Source: JANYCO01 sp964437245
GTDB taxonomy: Bacteria; Bacteroidota; Bacteroidia; Cytophagales; Cytophagaceae
Direction of reading: 5' to 3'
Assembly: GCA_964437245.1 (NCBI GenBank)
Contig: CAYTGJ010000032.1
Coordinates: 1-34,979, forward strand
DNA length: 34,979 nt
The translations under genes were made by a program, and so were the position numbers. The notes beneath the pieces are model-generated. The model was not told the origin of the DNA. It worked only from the letters and a program-made list of their open reading frames with translations, and did no database searches. Of this stretch, positions 1-9,345 are shown piece after piece. Numbering within the stretch: the first letter of the stretch is position 1; the number at the start of each line of letters is the position of its first letter.

Positions 1-176
1 ACATCTCCGTTGGGATAGGGTATACCAAAATAAGACGGATCGTACACTACTTTTTGTTTGGTCAGCACGAGTGCGGAGTCGGCAAGCCGGTCATAAAAAC
101 TGGCCTGGCCTGCTGCAACGCTCAGGGTACAAACATAGAGCATTGTGCTCAGGAAGATTCTTATCATATTACTCAT
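1..176 (-). CDS. DUF1287 family exported protein (5' part only)
   Basis: The gene runs off the left edge, so only about 58 N-terminal residues are visible. It begins with a hydrophobic signal peptide (MIRIFLSTMLYVCTLSVAAG), followed by ASFYDRLADSALVLTKQK and then VVYDPSYFGIPYPNGDV. The YDPxY...PYPxGDV block is the characteristic N-terminal motif of DUF1287 proteins, which are exported, about 200 residues long, and resemble NlpC/P60-like cysteine hydrolases. The catalytic part lies outside the window, so no activity can be checked. Two in-frame ATGs are possible starts, at 176 and 167. Both precede the signal peptide and neither has a clear ribosome binding site. The gene is on the same strand as the CHAT gene, 141 bases away, and probably has its own promoter. 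Family assignment rests on a short motif. Confidence 0.7.
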   Translation of the reverse strand, partial: MSNMIRIFLSTMLYVCTLSVAAGQASFYDRLADSALVLTKQKVVYDPSYFGIPYPNGD

Positions 177-219
177 TGATTACTTGAAGATTAATTACAA
201 AAAGAGGTATTCTCTATAC

Positions 220-233
220 TTCGGCTTGCCGAA
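220..233. repeat. Short inverted repeat in the DUF1287 leader
   Basis: A perfect 6-bp inverted repeat (TTCGGC, 2-base spacer TT, GCCGAA) lies about 45 bases upstream of the DUF1287 start. It has no adjoining T-tract, so it does not look like a terminator. It could be a small operator or chance. Confidence 0.35.
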
Positions 234-255
234 TATATAAAATTTACAATAGTAA

Positions 256-263
256 CAAAAATA
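256..263 (-). promoter_or_regulatory. Possible -7 element for the DUF1287 gene
   Basis: On the minus strand TATTTTTG matches the Bacteroidota -7 consensus TAnnTTTG. No TTG is seen at the expected -33 distance, so support is weak. It would give a leader of about 75 bases that contains the inverted repeat at 220-233. Confidence 0.3.
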
Positions 264-317
264 CGGAAATCAGTTTTTGGAGCGGAACTACCTAAAGAAA
301 AGCAACAGGATATCCCC

Positions 318-3300
318 TCAATAAATACGTTCATTCATTTTAGGATAAGCCTCGATCATAATAAAGGCTCCCCAATAAACAGGATGCAGATACTCTTCTT
401 TGATCACTTTTTTAGCCATCCGGAAAGAGGAACGCTTGTCTCCTGTCTGAACCAGGTTTTCATAAAAAACAAGCATGAATTTTCTGGTCACCTCATCGTT
501 TACTTTAAACAAGCTCATCACCACGGCATCTGTACCAGCGATCAGGAAAGAACGCTGCAATCCGAATACTCCTTCTCCCGTCTGTACTTCACCGCGTCCT
601 GTCTCACAGGCACTAAGCACCACCAGCCGGGTATGATCGAAATTAAGGTTGATTGCTTCATAGGCCGTCAGGATACCGGACCTTGAATTTATATAAGCAT
701 TCCGGGAATCGTGCAGCAGGTCTCCTCCTTCGCAAAGGATCAAGCCGGAATGAAGGAGAGGGTTGGTAACAGAGGCTTTATCAGTGCTGGTACGCTCTTC
801 TGAAAAATAACCATGCGTGGCGATATGAAACACTTTTGGGCTGTTCAGTTTTTTCAGGGTATCTTCGGTCACTTGTCCGTTCAGAATGGAGAACGTTTTT
901 TTACCTGATTTTTTCAGTAAAGCATCGAGTTCTCTCACTTCCTGTTCTGCTCCCGGCAACGAAGGGATTTGTGCAGTAGTATTCTCTTTGTGAAACACAG
1001 GATTTCCACAAAATATATAAGGAGCTTCCTGCTGCCAGGTATTCGTCCTGGTATTTTTATTTTCTTTCTTATTCAACAGATCTTTTGTATTGGTCACCAG
1101 GATGAGTTCATTTTTATCCAATACATATCCCTCCTCTCCCGGCAAAGGGATCATTTCGAGATTGAGCTGATTGTACACGCCTTCGCAGGATAAATAGACC
1201 GTGGCATGATCCCGGATATTTTCCTTGACCGGTTTCCAGAAAGCTTCATACGACTGGTCGTCGTGCACATTAAATACTGCTGCATTCCGGTGGTACTTCA
1301 GGTATTTTTGTTCCATGGATCTTCCGTCCGGCATCAGGATAAGTTCCGGATATTCTCTGGACCGCTGGTGCAGGATCAATGCTCCGTAGATAACCGAATC
1401 GGTAAATTCTTTATTAAAATACCGGAACCTGATTAATTCGACTGCGTATTCATTTTCTTTAAGTTCGTCGCGAATATCCTGCCACCGTATGCGAAGCTTT
1501 TTTCTTCTTTCCTCAAAAAGTGAGCTCCGGTTGCTCATTGTTCTTTCAAGGTGTTCCATCGCTTCGGTTTCTTTTTGAAGATCAATCCCCTGTTCTCTCA
1601 GTTGTTCCTTTGGAATCGACAATACAGAGGTAATCAATTCCTTTTTCACCGTCCATTCCTCAAACAACCGCATAAGAGTTGTATCCCCGGATCCTGAGAT
1701 ACGCTGTCTCAGTTTAATATCAGAAGAAAGCAGCAATGCTTTCGTGGCAATGACCTGATCGTAAATACGGCCGTTCAGTTGTGGCTTGGAAGCGGATAAA
1801 TGACCTGCCGTTAAAAAATTATAAAACTCAAATTCTTCTTTTAACGTATTCCAGAACTTCTCCTTTTCGCTGAAGCTAAGTGATGGAAAATATTTCTCAG
1901 TGTATTCGAGGTAAAGCGGTACAATTTCTTCCATCGTTTTAAAAGACTTTGAAAGATCTCCGAGCATATAGTATACACGGGCTGTTTTCCCCGTCACGCT
2001 GGCATAAAGAGGGTGTTGACGGCTGAAAATTTCAGCATACATTTTTCCGCCTTTTTCATATTGTTTCTCTGCTTCCCGGTATTCTTCCATACGATAGTAG
2101 GCACCCCCTCTCAATACTGCAATATCGGCGCTGTAGCGGTTCGAAGCTCCCAGCTTTACCGTCCAGTATTGATCCGCATCCGTCAACAATCTCTGTGCCT
2201 CCGGATAATTTCCTGTAGAGATCAGGAAAGCAGCCGTTTTCTGAAGATACTCCGCATACAATGCATTGGACGTTCCAATAGCCTCTTCGATGATCTTTCC
2301 TGCCTGACGATACAATTGTTCAGTTTCTTTCTTTTTTTCGGGAGCCAGGAACGAAGCAACAGTAGCTAACTTCATTCTTCCGGAGGCCAGCAACAAATGA
2401 TTCTCCCCCAATCGGGACGATTGTAAACGAAGGGCTTGCTGGTATTTTTCTTCGGCTTTCTTAAAATCACCTAATGCAACATAATAATCTCCATATAAAA
2501 ACAAACTTTCACTGTACAGGAGACCATCCGGTCGTATTTCCGTCTGTCCGGAAAAAAGCCGCAGATACCGGTCTGCTTCTCCGTAATTTCCGGTGATAGT
2601 ATAAAGACGGGATAATCCGGCATATGCGGAAAGCAATAACGGAGAATCGCTTTCCAGTTTGTCCAGTTTGAACGTATAAGATTTTTTCAGCAATGATTCT
2701 GCTTTATAATAATTCCCCATCTGAATGNNNNNNNNNNTGAATGTACAAGGAAGCAAGCTGCTCCCAGGTATTCAGTTGCTCCAACGCTTCCGCCGTTTCA
2801 GCATACTGCAGCAGGCTCATACTTTTTTGCGTATATTTTCTACTCAGATCCGGCTCGCCTGTCAGTCTTGCTATTTCAGAAAGCTGATACAATAAGCCGA
2901 TCCGCTGAGTTCTGTGAAAATCACTTCCGGGAAGTGATTTCTCCTGCTGAAGCAGCAAAGGAAAAATTTCCAGTGCTTCTTTGGAATGTCCGGACATTAA
3001 TTGGTATAAACAGGTCCGGGCAGCGGCCTGTGTATATTGGATCGTTTGTTCTCCGAACAGGTGGCGGGTCAAGGACTGTAACTCTCCTGCTTTCACAAGA
3101 GCAGAGTCATAACGGGCTGTTTTGTAATACAATTCTCCCAGGCTATAAAGATAAAGAAGACGATCCGGATCATGTTTCCCGGTATGGCGGAGCAGCCGCT
3201 GAGTATAAGAGGTATTAAAAATATCTTCGGCCCGTTTATAATTATTTCCATAGGTTATTTCATAAACAGCCAACCATAATTTTGCCTTATCGACCGAAGG

Positions 3301-4575
3301 GCTTTCTTCTCCTGCGGCTATTATTTGCTGCTGAATATTTTTTTTCAGCGATTTCTCGTAATCGGAAAGTCTCCAGGATTTCAGGAACAATTCCGTTCTC
3401 CGGCTTTCGGACAGCAACCGGAACGGGTGTGTAGCAGGGAGAAAAGAAAAGCGGTCCAATAACTGTTCAAACTGTACGATCGCTCCGTTGTAGTCTTTCT
3501 CCCTGTACTTTCGAAAAGCCTGGATATACTCGTAAGCGAAATAAGAAAGATCTGTTTTGCCGGCATAGCGGTCCGCATTCATCTGAAGTTTTCGCTGATA
3601 CCGGGAATAAGTCGCCAGGTCTCCTGCCAGCAGTGATTGTTCGGCCGTTTTACAGAGTAAATATATTTTTTCTTCTTCATACCCGGAGGCGGGATGTGAA
3701 AAATAAGCGTTGGCGTACTGGCCCGCTATTTTTTCCGGTTTATCCTCCGCTTCGTACAACAGGATCTCTGTTTCCAGCAATGTGGTATAGGCACGACTGG
3801 AGGTTCCTATATGCGAAGAAATCCATTTCCTGGTATACAAAATAGTAGCCCTGGCCTCTTCAAACTGCCCGTTGAGAATGTAAGCCTTTGTTTTTACAAT
3901 AAGAAAATGAGCATATCGATCTTTATGTTCCATCGACGGTACTGTACGCTCAGGAGTTTTTTCAGGAAACAGGCTCTGCCATGAAGGTTCCTGTTCTAAA
4001 AGCGCTTCCAGCGCCGACAGAATATATCCCTTACCCAAAAGGATCTCCGCTTTCAGCAGTTCGTAACGAAGCTTTTCTGCTTCCGTCATACTTCCAAAGG
4101 TCGTCTCTTTTTCATGCCATTTTCCTGCATCCAGATACCGTCCGGTCTCTGCCAGATATTCTCCTATATATATACAAGAACGAGGATCCGAAGAAACTCC
4201 GGGAAGGGTTGTTGTTTCCTCAAAAAGAATCTTTGACTTTTCAAACAATAAACGGGCTTCGTATATACGAACCAACAACAACCTGGCCGTTACTTGATGA
4301 TGCACCGGCATTGCTTTTTCCTGCTCCAGTTTCCAAAGCACCTGAACGGCATACTTCCCTGCTTCCTCATAATAACCAGAACGATACTTATGTTCTATAA
4401 AGGACAGCTCTTTTTGAAATACAGTACTGTCGCTGTACAAACCAGCGCCCCGGGAAGGTTCTGTAAAACAGCACAGAAAAAAAAGCACCGCAACCATACC
4501 TTTCAGTTGCCCGAAACCTGACCGAAAATATTCTATCATCGTACTTTTTTTTCCTGTATTCATTCTCCCATACAT
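318..4575 (-). CDS. TPR-CHAT protein, exported caspase-like peptidase (one gene interrupted by an N gap)
   Basis: This is a large protein with an N-terminal hydrophobic export segment (KGMVAVLFFLCCF), a long array of tetratricopeptide-like helices over most of its length, and a C-terminal CHAT domain. CHAT is a caspase-like cysteine peptidase fold. The expected dyad is present: His in FHIATHGYF (codon 812-814) and Cys in LSACETG (codon 606-608), followed by the usual GEGVFGLQRSF and AGTDAVVMSLFKV segments. Ten Ns at 2728-2737 split the gene into two overlapping frames. CATTCA occurs on both sides of the gap, and collapsing it with the Ns (16 bases) gives SLYIQMGNYYK in one frame, 1413 residues in total. 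The start at 4575 is 6 bases after the PorP/SprF stop, implying an operon. Later ATGs at 4563 and 4539 would shorten the long N-region. Known relatives cleave proteins, but the substrate here is unknown. Confidence 0.87.
2728..2737. other. Assembly gap (10 N) with duplicated flank
   Basis: Ten Ns are flanked on the minus strand by TTGTACATTCA on one side and CATTCAGATGGGG on the other. The shared CATTCA suggests two contigs that really overlap by 6 bases were joined with a fixed spacer. Removing the Ns and one copy restores the reading frame of the TPR-CHAT gene. Confidence 0.9.
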
Positions 4576-4581
4576 GCTAAA

Positions 4582-5508
4582 CTATTTTTTACTTTTGATC
4601 AGGCCATGAAGGTTCAACAGCAGATTCACCTCATGCGTATTCATCAGGATAGGTAGATCCTTTCCTATCCGGAACTGATAAGCATACGAAAAACGGATAC
4701 GGGAACTGATATGCGTTCCTGCCATGAGCGAATAAGTATGGGAAGTAGAATAGGTAGCACCTGCCCAGAAATAGTCGGTGATCTCTCCTATCAGGCTTAT
4801 ATCTGCCCTCCATCCAGAGAAAGTATAATAGGCGATCATGGCATTCGGAAAAAGGGCATAACTGTTGTTCAATTTTAATTTATAGCCTCCCATTGCCAGG
4901 TAATTTCTCCTTTTCTGAAAAAAAGAACGATCCTTATTACCCAATACATCGTTTTGATCTACCACAATAAGATCCGGAGCAGAAAGGCCTGCATATAAAT
5001 TCCCTGAGTTAAGCTGAAGGCCGAAGCCTGCTTTGGGCAAAGTGGCCTGCAACGCAGTGCTGTTTTCCGGATGGTAAAGATCATCGCTGTCCCATACATT
5101 TTTCAGTACGGAAGCATCGTAGCGAAGCATTCCTGCTCCCGCTCTCAACCCCATCGAAAGTTTGGTCTTCGGGGAGAGATTGAAACTATACGCATAGTTC
5201 AACAATACGTCTGTGTTCCGGTAGATCCCATAACGGTCGTGTTGAATATTCAGTCCCAAGGCAGTTTTATTTTTAGGGAACCGGCAATCCATCCACATAA
5301 GATGACTGACAGGCGCTCCGTCAAAATCCGTCCATTGCAGGCGACTGATCAGGCTGGCATTTAGTTGCGTCTCATGCATCCCGGCAGAAGCGGGATTAAA
5401 TACCAGTTGATTCTGCATATAGTTGGCTACTCTGGGTGGCTCCTGGGCGTACAGTCCAATAGACCATAGCAGCAAAAACAACATAGAAAACGATCGTTCA
5501 AAAAACAT
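4582..5508 (-). CDS. PorP/SprF family outer-membrane protein (type IX secretion)
   Basis: After a signal peptide (MLFLLLWSIGLYAQ) comes the family hallmark MQNQLVFNPASAGM, then alternating beta strands such as ALGLNIQHDRYGIYRNTDV, NYAYSF and AGAGMLRYDAS, ending in SYAYQFRIG. At about 308 residues the length is normal for PorP/SprF proteins. These resemble outer-membrane barrels, associate with the T9SS, and are often encoded beside a type-B cargo that depends on them, as with SprF and SprB in Flavobacterium johnsoniae. The gene lies between a type-B cargo (about 100 bases upstream) and the TPR-CHAT gene (6 bases downstream), which fits a cargo-specific role. I chose the ATG at 5508. One at 5484 is also possible, and an upstream ATG at 5580 would add a non-hydrophobic extension. 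Confidence 0.9.
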   Translation of the reverse strand: MFFERSFSMLFLLLWSIGLYAQEPPRVANYMQNQLVFNPASAGMHETQLNASLISRLQWTDFDGAPVSHLMWMDCRFPKNKTALGLNIQHDRYGIYRNTDVLLNYAYSFNLSPKTKLSMGLRAGAGMLRYDASVLKNVWDSDDLYHPENSTALQATLPKAGFGLQLNSGNLYAGLSAPDLIVVDQNDVLGNKDRSFFQKRRNYLAMGGYKLKLNNSYALFPNAMIAYYTFSGWRADISLIGEITDYFWAGATYSTSHTYSLMAGTHISSRIRFSYAYQFRIGKDLPILMNTHEVNLLLNLHGLIKSKK

Positions 5509-5612
5509 GATAAGTGTGTATAGTAATATTGTTTGGTTCTTCCGGATCAAAAGGGGCGGATTTATAAACAGGCTCTTCACAGAAACTTCCCCGGACTTCA
5601 GACGACTATATC

Positions 5613-8183
5613 TTAGTAGTTGATCTGAAAGAATCCTTTCAGAGTGGCGTCACCGTTTACAAATACATAGTAGTAAGTTCCCTGAGGCAATCGCTCTCCC
5701 GATGCGCCGATACCGGCCCAATCGTTGGCATACTCTTTCTGTGAGAACAACAAGGTTCCTAACCGGTCGAACACCACCAGGGAATTGTCCACTTTACTGT
5801 TGATACCCCGGATGACCAGGAAATCATTTTTCCCATCGTTATTGGGAGTCAGCAGATGAGGACCTTCCAAACGATCGTGAGGAGTCAGTACAACGAGGTA
5901 ATCTTCGGTTTCACCTGTTTCTCCGAAAGCAATACAACCGTCTTCCGCTTCAAAAGGGCCGGATGTTCGTACCTGGATCCTCAGTCTCCTAGGTCCTTCG
6001 TAATCAGTATTGTTGCTAATTGACAAGTGTGATAAAGAGATCAATGAATCACCTCCGAAAAAGGAAGAGAGAAACTCGCCCTGATCGCTGAACGATCCGT
6101 TGTTATTATAATCGATCCAGAGTCCTGTATAAAATACCGGACTGCCGGTACCATTATATCCAAGGGATAAGGAAGCGTTGTAAACATNNNNNNNNNNCAG
6201 GTACAACTTACTATTCAGCTCCGACTGCGTGTGATCGCTGTATCCGGAAGGAGTACAAAACGATGTACTGTGTATATCGGCCAGGTGGAAGGCGCTGATA
6301 TAACTGCCGGCACAAGGATCCGCAGGGGTGATTTCGGGACATAGCGTATTGGGGAGTGTATATCCTATTCCTTTATTTATGGTGATATTAATCGATAAAG
6401 TATCTATGACCATTTCCGGAGCTATTTTTCGCACCACACACTGTAATGTTCCCGTGCCCTCTTTATGAAAACCTATAAAAATATTCCGGCTGGTAGTATC
6501 CGGCATCGAAACGTTTTCGTCAGAATATGACCACTGATAAGAATAAACGGTATTGTCGGGAACAATAGAATACGATTGAAATGAATTTTGGCTGACCGAT
6601 TGTAACCCTTGAAGAAACACATTAGGAAGTTTACTCACATGAATCGTGACAGTGCCTGAAGAACTTTGTCCATTATTATTTATTTCTACCGTAAGTACAT
6701 AAGTAGAGAGAATTTTATGTACGAGTGTTCCTGTTATCGTTATCTCCCCTGTATTACTATTCATGGAGAATACGTTGTCTTCATCTCCTGCCACAATGGA
6801 ATAAATAAAAGAATTTCCTCCCCCAGGATTAGGATCCGTAACTACTACTGTACCGACAACAGTACCCGCTACGCTATATTCCTGCGCTGTAAAAGACTGA
6901 GCATTGATAAGGAGTGGATAATAATAATAGGTCTTCCAGAGCTCAATACCATGAGTACCATTCGTTGCTCTAAAAAATAAACTACCCTCAATATTGATAA
7001 AATTTGAGGGATTGGAACTTCCTGCTCCCGGATGAATATCTCTGACTATAACAGTACCGGATTCTGTGCCGTCACTTTTCCATAGCTCCGTACCATTCGT
7101 GTCATTTGCGGCTCTAAAGAATAAAGTTTCCCCAATATTGATCAATCCAGAAGGATTGGAGTTCCCCGTTCCCAGATTAATATCCCTTACCATTACGGTT
7201 CCGGGTTCCGTTCCATCACTTTTCCATAATTCGACTCCATTCGTCCCATTGGTAGCAGTAAAAAAAAGTATTCCGCCTACGCTTACAAAATTAGCAAGAC
7301 TTGAACTAGCCGATCCCGGATTAATATCTTTAACCATTACGGTTCCGGATTCTGTACCGTCACTTTTCCATAGCTCCATACCATTCGTTCCCCCATTAGT
7401 GGCCATAAAGAATGCCACCCTATTCACATTCGTAAAACCAGAGGGGTTCGAGGCATAAGCGCCTGGATTAATATCCCTGAGCATCACGGTCCCAGAGGTA
7501 GTGCCATCACTTTTCCACGGTTCCCGAAACGTAGCAGCATCATACCCTCCAAAAAACAAGGTGCCATTTATATTTGATAATTGCGTAGGATTTGAATGAT
7601 AAGGTCCCGGATTAATATCCCTGACTATGACTGTTCCAACTTCCGTTCCATCACTTTTCCAGAGCTCATTTAAATGAGCAGGAGTATATGCCGTAAAAAA
7701 CAGTAAGCCGTTTACATTGATAAAATTGGCAGGATCTGAATTGCCGTCAGTATTAATATCCCGCACCATGACCGTCCCCTCCTCCGTACCATCACTTTTC
7801 CATAGCTCCGTACCATTCGTACCATCATTTGCCCGAAAAAATAACGTTCCATTAACCGCAGTCAGATACGCGGAAGCTGCTGTAATACCGGAACCAGCAC
7901 CAGGATTAATATCTTTGACCATGACAGTTCCAGCTTCTGTACCATCGCTCTTCCAGAGTTCAGTACCATTCGCCCCATCGTCCATAGTAAAAAACAACAT
8001 ACCATTTATCCCAACGAAATTTTCCTGATTTGAATCTCCACCTGGATTGAGATCCTTGATCATCATCGCAGAAAGAGTTTGTGCAACGCTTCTGCTATGA
8101 ATCAAGAAAACTACCAAAATACACAGTAGTACTTTTCGTTTGACAAAACGTGTCTCAAAAACATGCATCATATAATACAGCAC
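5613..8183 (-). CDS. ELWxxDGT-repeat, cadherin-like, GEVED, T9SS type-B sorted surface protein
   Basis: An 856-residue secreted protein with a signal peptide near residues 18-35 (VLLCILVVFLIHSRSVAQ). Residues about 37-410 carry seven copies of a 45-50 residue unit centred on ELWKSDGTExGTVMVRDINPG (the ELWxxDGT repeat family, probably propeller-like), plus a degenerate eighth that ends at IELWKTYYYY. A cadherin/Ig-like part follows (VTDPNPGGGNSFIYSI, EITITGTL), then a GEVED domain (SGYSDHTQ, GLWIDYNNNGSFSDQGEF, EAEDGCIAFGETGETEDYLV). It ends in a gliding-motility type C-terminal domain (LTPNNDGKNDF, NDWAGIGASG, LPQGTYYYVF), which is a T9SS type-B signal. Ten Ns interrupt the GEVED region but the frame is kept. 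ATGs at 8183, 8171 and 8168 are alternative starts. It is probably a surface adhesin, and its ligand is unknown. Confidence 0.92.
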   Translation of the reverse strand: MLYYMMHVFETRFVKRKVLLCILVVFLIHSRSVAQTLSAMMIKDLNPGGDSNQENFVGINGMLFFTMDDGANGTELWKSDGTEAGTVMVKDINPGAGSGITAASAYLTAVNGTLFFRANDGTNGTELWKSDGTEEGTVMVRDINTDGNSDPANFINVNGLLFFTAYTPAHLNELWKSDGTEVGTVIVRDINPGPYHSNPTQLSNINGTLFFGGYDAATFREPWKSDGTTSGTVMLRDINPGAYASNPSGFTNVNRVAFFMATNGGTNGMELWKSDGTESGTVMVKDINPGSASSSLANFVSVGGILFFTATNGTNGVELWKSDGTEPGTVMVRDINLGTGNSNPSGLINIGETLFFRAANDTNGTELWKSDGTESGTVIVRDIHPGAGSSNPSNFINIEGSLFFRATNGTHGIELWKTYYYYPLLINAQSFTAQEYSVAGTVVGTVVVTDPNPGGGNSFIYSIVAGDEDNVFSMNSNTGEITITGTLVHKILSTYVLTVEINNNGQSSSGTVTIHVSKLPNVFLQGLQSVSQNSFQSYSIVPDNTVYSYQWSYSDENVSMPDTTSRNIFIGFHKEGTGTLQCVVRKIAPEMVIDTLSINITINKGIGYTLPNTLCPEITPADPCAGSYISAFHLADIHSTSFCTPSGYSDHTQSELNSKLYLXXXXVYNASLSLGYNGTGSPVFYTGLWIDYNNNGSFSDQGEFLSSFFGGDSLISLSHLSISNNTDYEGPRRLRIQVRTSGPFEAEDGCIAFGETGETEDYLVVLTPHDRLEGPHLLTPNNDGKNDFLVIRGINSKVDNSLVVFDRLGTLLFSQKEYANDWAGIGASGERLPQGTYYYVFVNGDATLKGFFQINY
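6188..6197. other. Assembly gap (10 N) inside the GEVED domain
   Basis: Ten Ns lie between codons for SELNSKLYL and VYNASLSLGYNG. The flanks share no overlapping bases and the frame continues at the stated size, unlike the gap at 2728-2737. About four residues are unknown, and the true gap size could differ. Confidence 0.95.
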
Positions 8184-8237
8184 CTGGCTTTAATTTCAAT
8201 AAGGAAAGTGTTTAAAATACGCTTGCTATAGGATTGC

Positions 8238-8266
8238 CAAAACTAAGCGTTGAAAAATAGTTTCCA
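8238..8266 (-). promoter_or_regulatory. Promoter of the type-B cargo/PorP/CHAT operon
   Basis: On the minus strand TAGTTTTG (8245-8238) matches the Bacteroidota -7 consensus TAnnTTTG exactly. A TG lies 19 bases upstream (8266-8265), at the expected -33 position. Transcription would begin near 8233, giving a leader of about 50-65 bases before the ELWxxDGT gene. Confidence 0.45.
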
Positions 8267-8281
8267 GTGTAAAAATGCGAA

Positions 8282-9145
8282 CTAATTCACCATTCGATAA
8301 AGGCATTCTTCCCTGACAAAAAGTTCCATCATAGGATAATCGTTGCGAAAATACTTCTGAGGCTTCTCTCCCATAAAACATTCAAAATCCTTCATGAGAT
8401 GTGAAAGATCGTAATAATTAAAGCTATCCAGTATTTTTTGAATAGAAGCTTTCTCCTGGATGATCTTCCGCATCACCATAAAAAAGCGAACCCGCTTGGC
8501 GTATTTTCCAGGACTCATCCCTACTCCATAGATAAAATGTTTTTCCAGGTAGCGCCTGCTGCAACGGTATTTTTCTACCAGCTCGTCTACCAAAACATTT
8601 CCTTCGGCCATATGGTTGTCCGCAATGCATTGATCGACCACCGGAGGAAGTAATTGTTCCGTTCTCAGTTTTTTCAGCAGAAATGCTTCATGAAGGGCAA
8701 TGATCTCTTCATCGGTCTGAGCCGTTTTCACCGCTTGTTCATATTCCGGTTCGTGTAGAAAGGTCTTCATGGGCTCTATCCTGTTCACAACGGCTCTGCC
8801 ATCTACCCCCAATAAACGGTAAAGTCCTGTAGGAAAAAAAGAAATTCCCATGAACTCCGTACCAGGAGATAAAGACAGTTCATAGAATTGCTTAAACTGT
8901 CCGCTCAACGTAGGTTCAGACCCACAAAAAGTAATGCCGTCCAGGGTCAAATGAACAGTTCCTTTTGTATAAAAAATCAGACGGGGATTGCCGACCGGGA
9001 ACAATTTGAAACGTCCCGGGCTATTGCTCTGAAAGAAAAAATAATTCCGGATATACGGAGATAATGCTTCTGAAGGGGAATAATGACGGAGTTTGACCTG
9101 CATACTGATATAGGGTGGCTGCTTTATTAAACGGGTTGAATACAT
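8282..9145 (-). CDS. AraC-family transcriptional regulator (DUF6597-like N-terminus)
   Basis: The N-terminal half fits the DUF6597-type domain common on Bacteroidota AraC regulators: a LRHYSPSEALSPYIRNYFFF opening, FPVGNPRLIFYTKG, and GISFFPTGLYRLLG. The C-terminal part (about residues 180-275) is a helix-turn-helix pair of the AraC type, with VDELVEKYRCSRRYLEKHF as the first and IQKILDSFNYYDLSHLMKDF as the second recognition unit, then GEKPQKYFR. The usual length is about 270-290 residues, so the gene appears complete. The start may be 9145 or, more in line with the family, the ATG at 9103. It lies 98 bases upstream of the T9SS cargo operon in the same direction, with a promoter-like element between, so it may control that operon or simply neighbour it. 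The effector is unknown. Confidence 0.88.
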   Translation of the reverse strand: MYSTRLIKQPPYISMQVKLRHYSPSEALSPYIRNYFFFQSNSPGRFKLFPVGNPRLIFYTKGTVHLTLDGITFCGSEPTLSGQFKQFYELSLSPGTEFMGISFFPTGLYRLLGVDGRAVVNRIEPMKTFLHEPEYEQAVKTAQTDEEIIALHEAFLLKKLRTEQLLPPVVDQCIADNHMAEGNVLVDELVEKYRCSRRYLEKHFIYGVGMSPGKYAKRVRFFMVMRKIIQEKASIQKILDSFNYYDLSHLMKDFECFMGEKPQKYFRNDYPMMELFVREECLYRMVN

Positions 9146-9199
9146 GAATAAGCTATCCTGCTCTCTCCTTCCCTACACTGCTCACCTAATCATACAATA

Positions 9200-9243
9200 G
9201 CTGTTTTTATCAATCACTAAGAGATGCAAATTACAAAAACAGC
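9200..9243. repeat. Inverted repeat upstream of the AraC gene
   Basis: GCTGTTTTT (9200-9208) and AAAAACAGC (9235-9243) form a perfect 9-bp inverted repeat with a 26-base spacer, 55-98 bases upstream of the regulator's first ATG. The position suits an operator, perhaps for autoregulation, but a terminator-like or chance origin is not excluded. Confidence 0.35.
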
Positions 9244-9345
9244 ATTGTTTTCCAATCCGACAAAACTAAAATTCTGCAAAAAACAGTTGTACACTATTAG
9301 CAGGGAGTGAGTAGCGTACTTATAAATTCTATTGACCGACCGGTA

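Noticed and set aside
2704..2756. Two separate overlapping genes at the N gap
   Set aside because: The overlap exists only because of the Ns and the duplicated CATTCA; joining the flanks gives one continuous TPR-CHAT frame.
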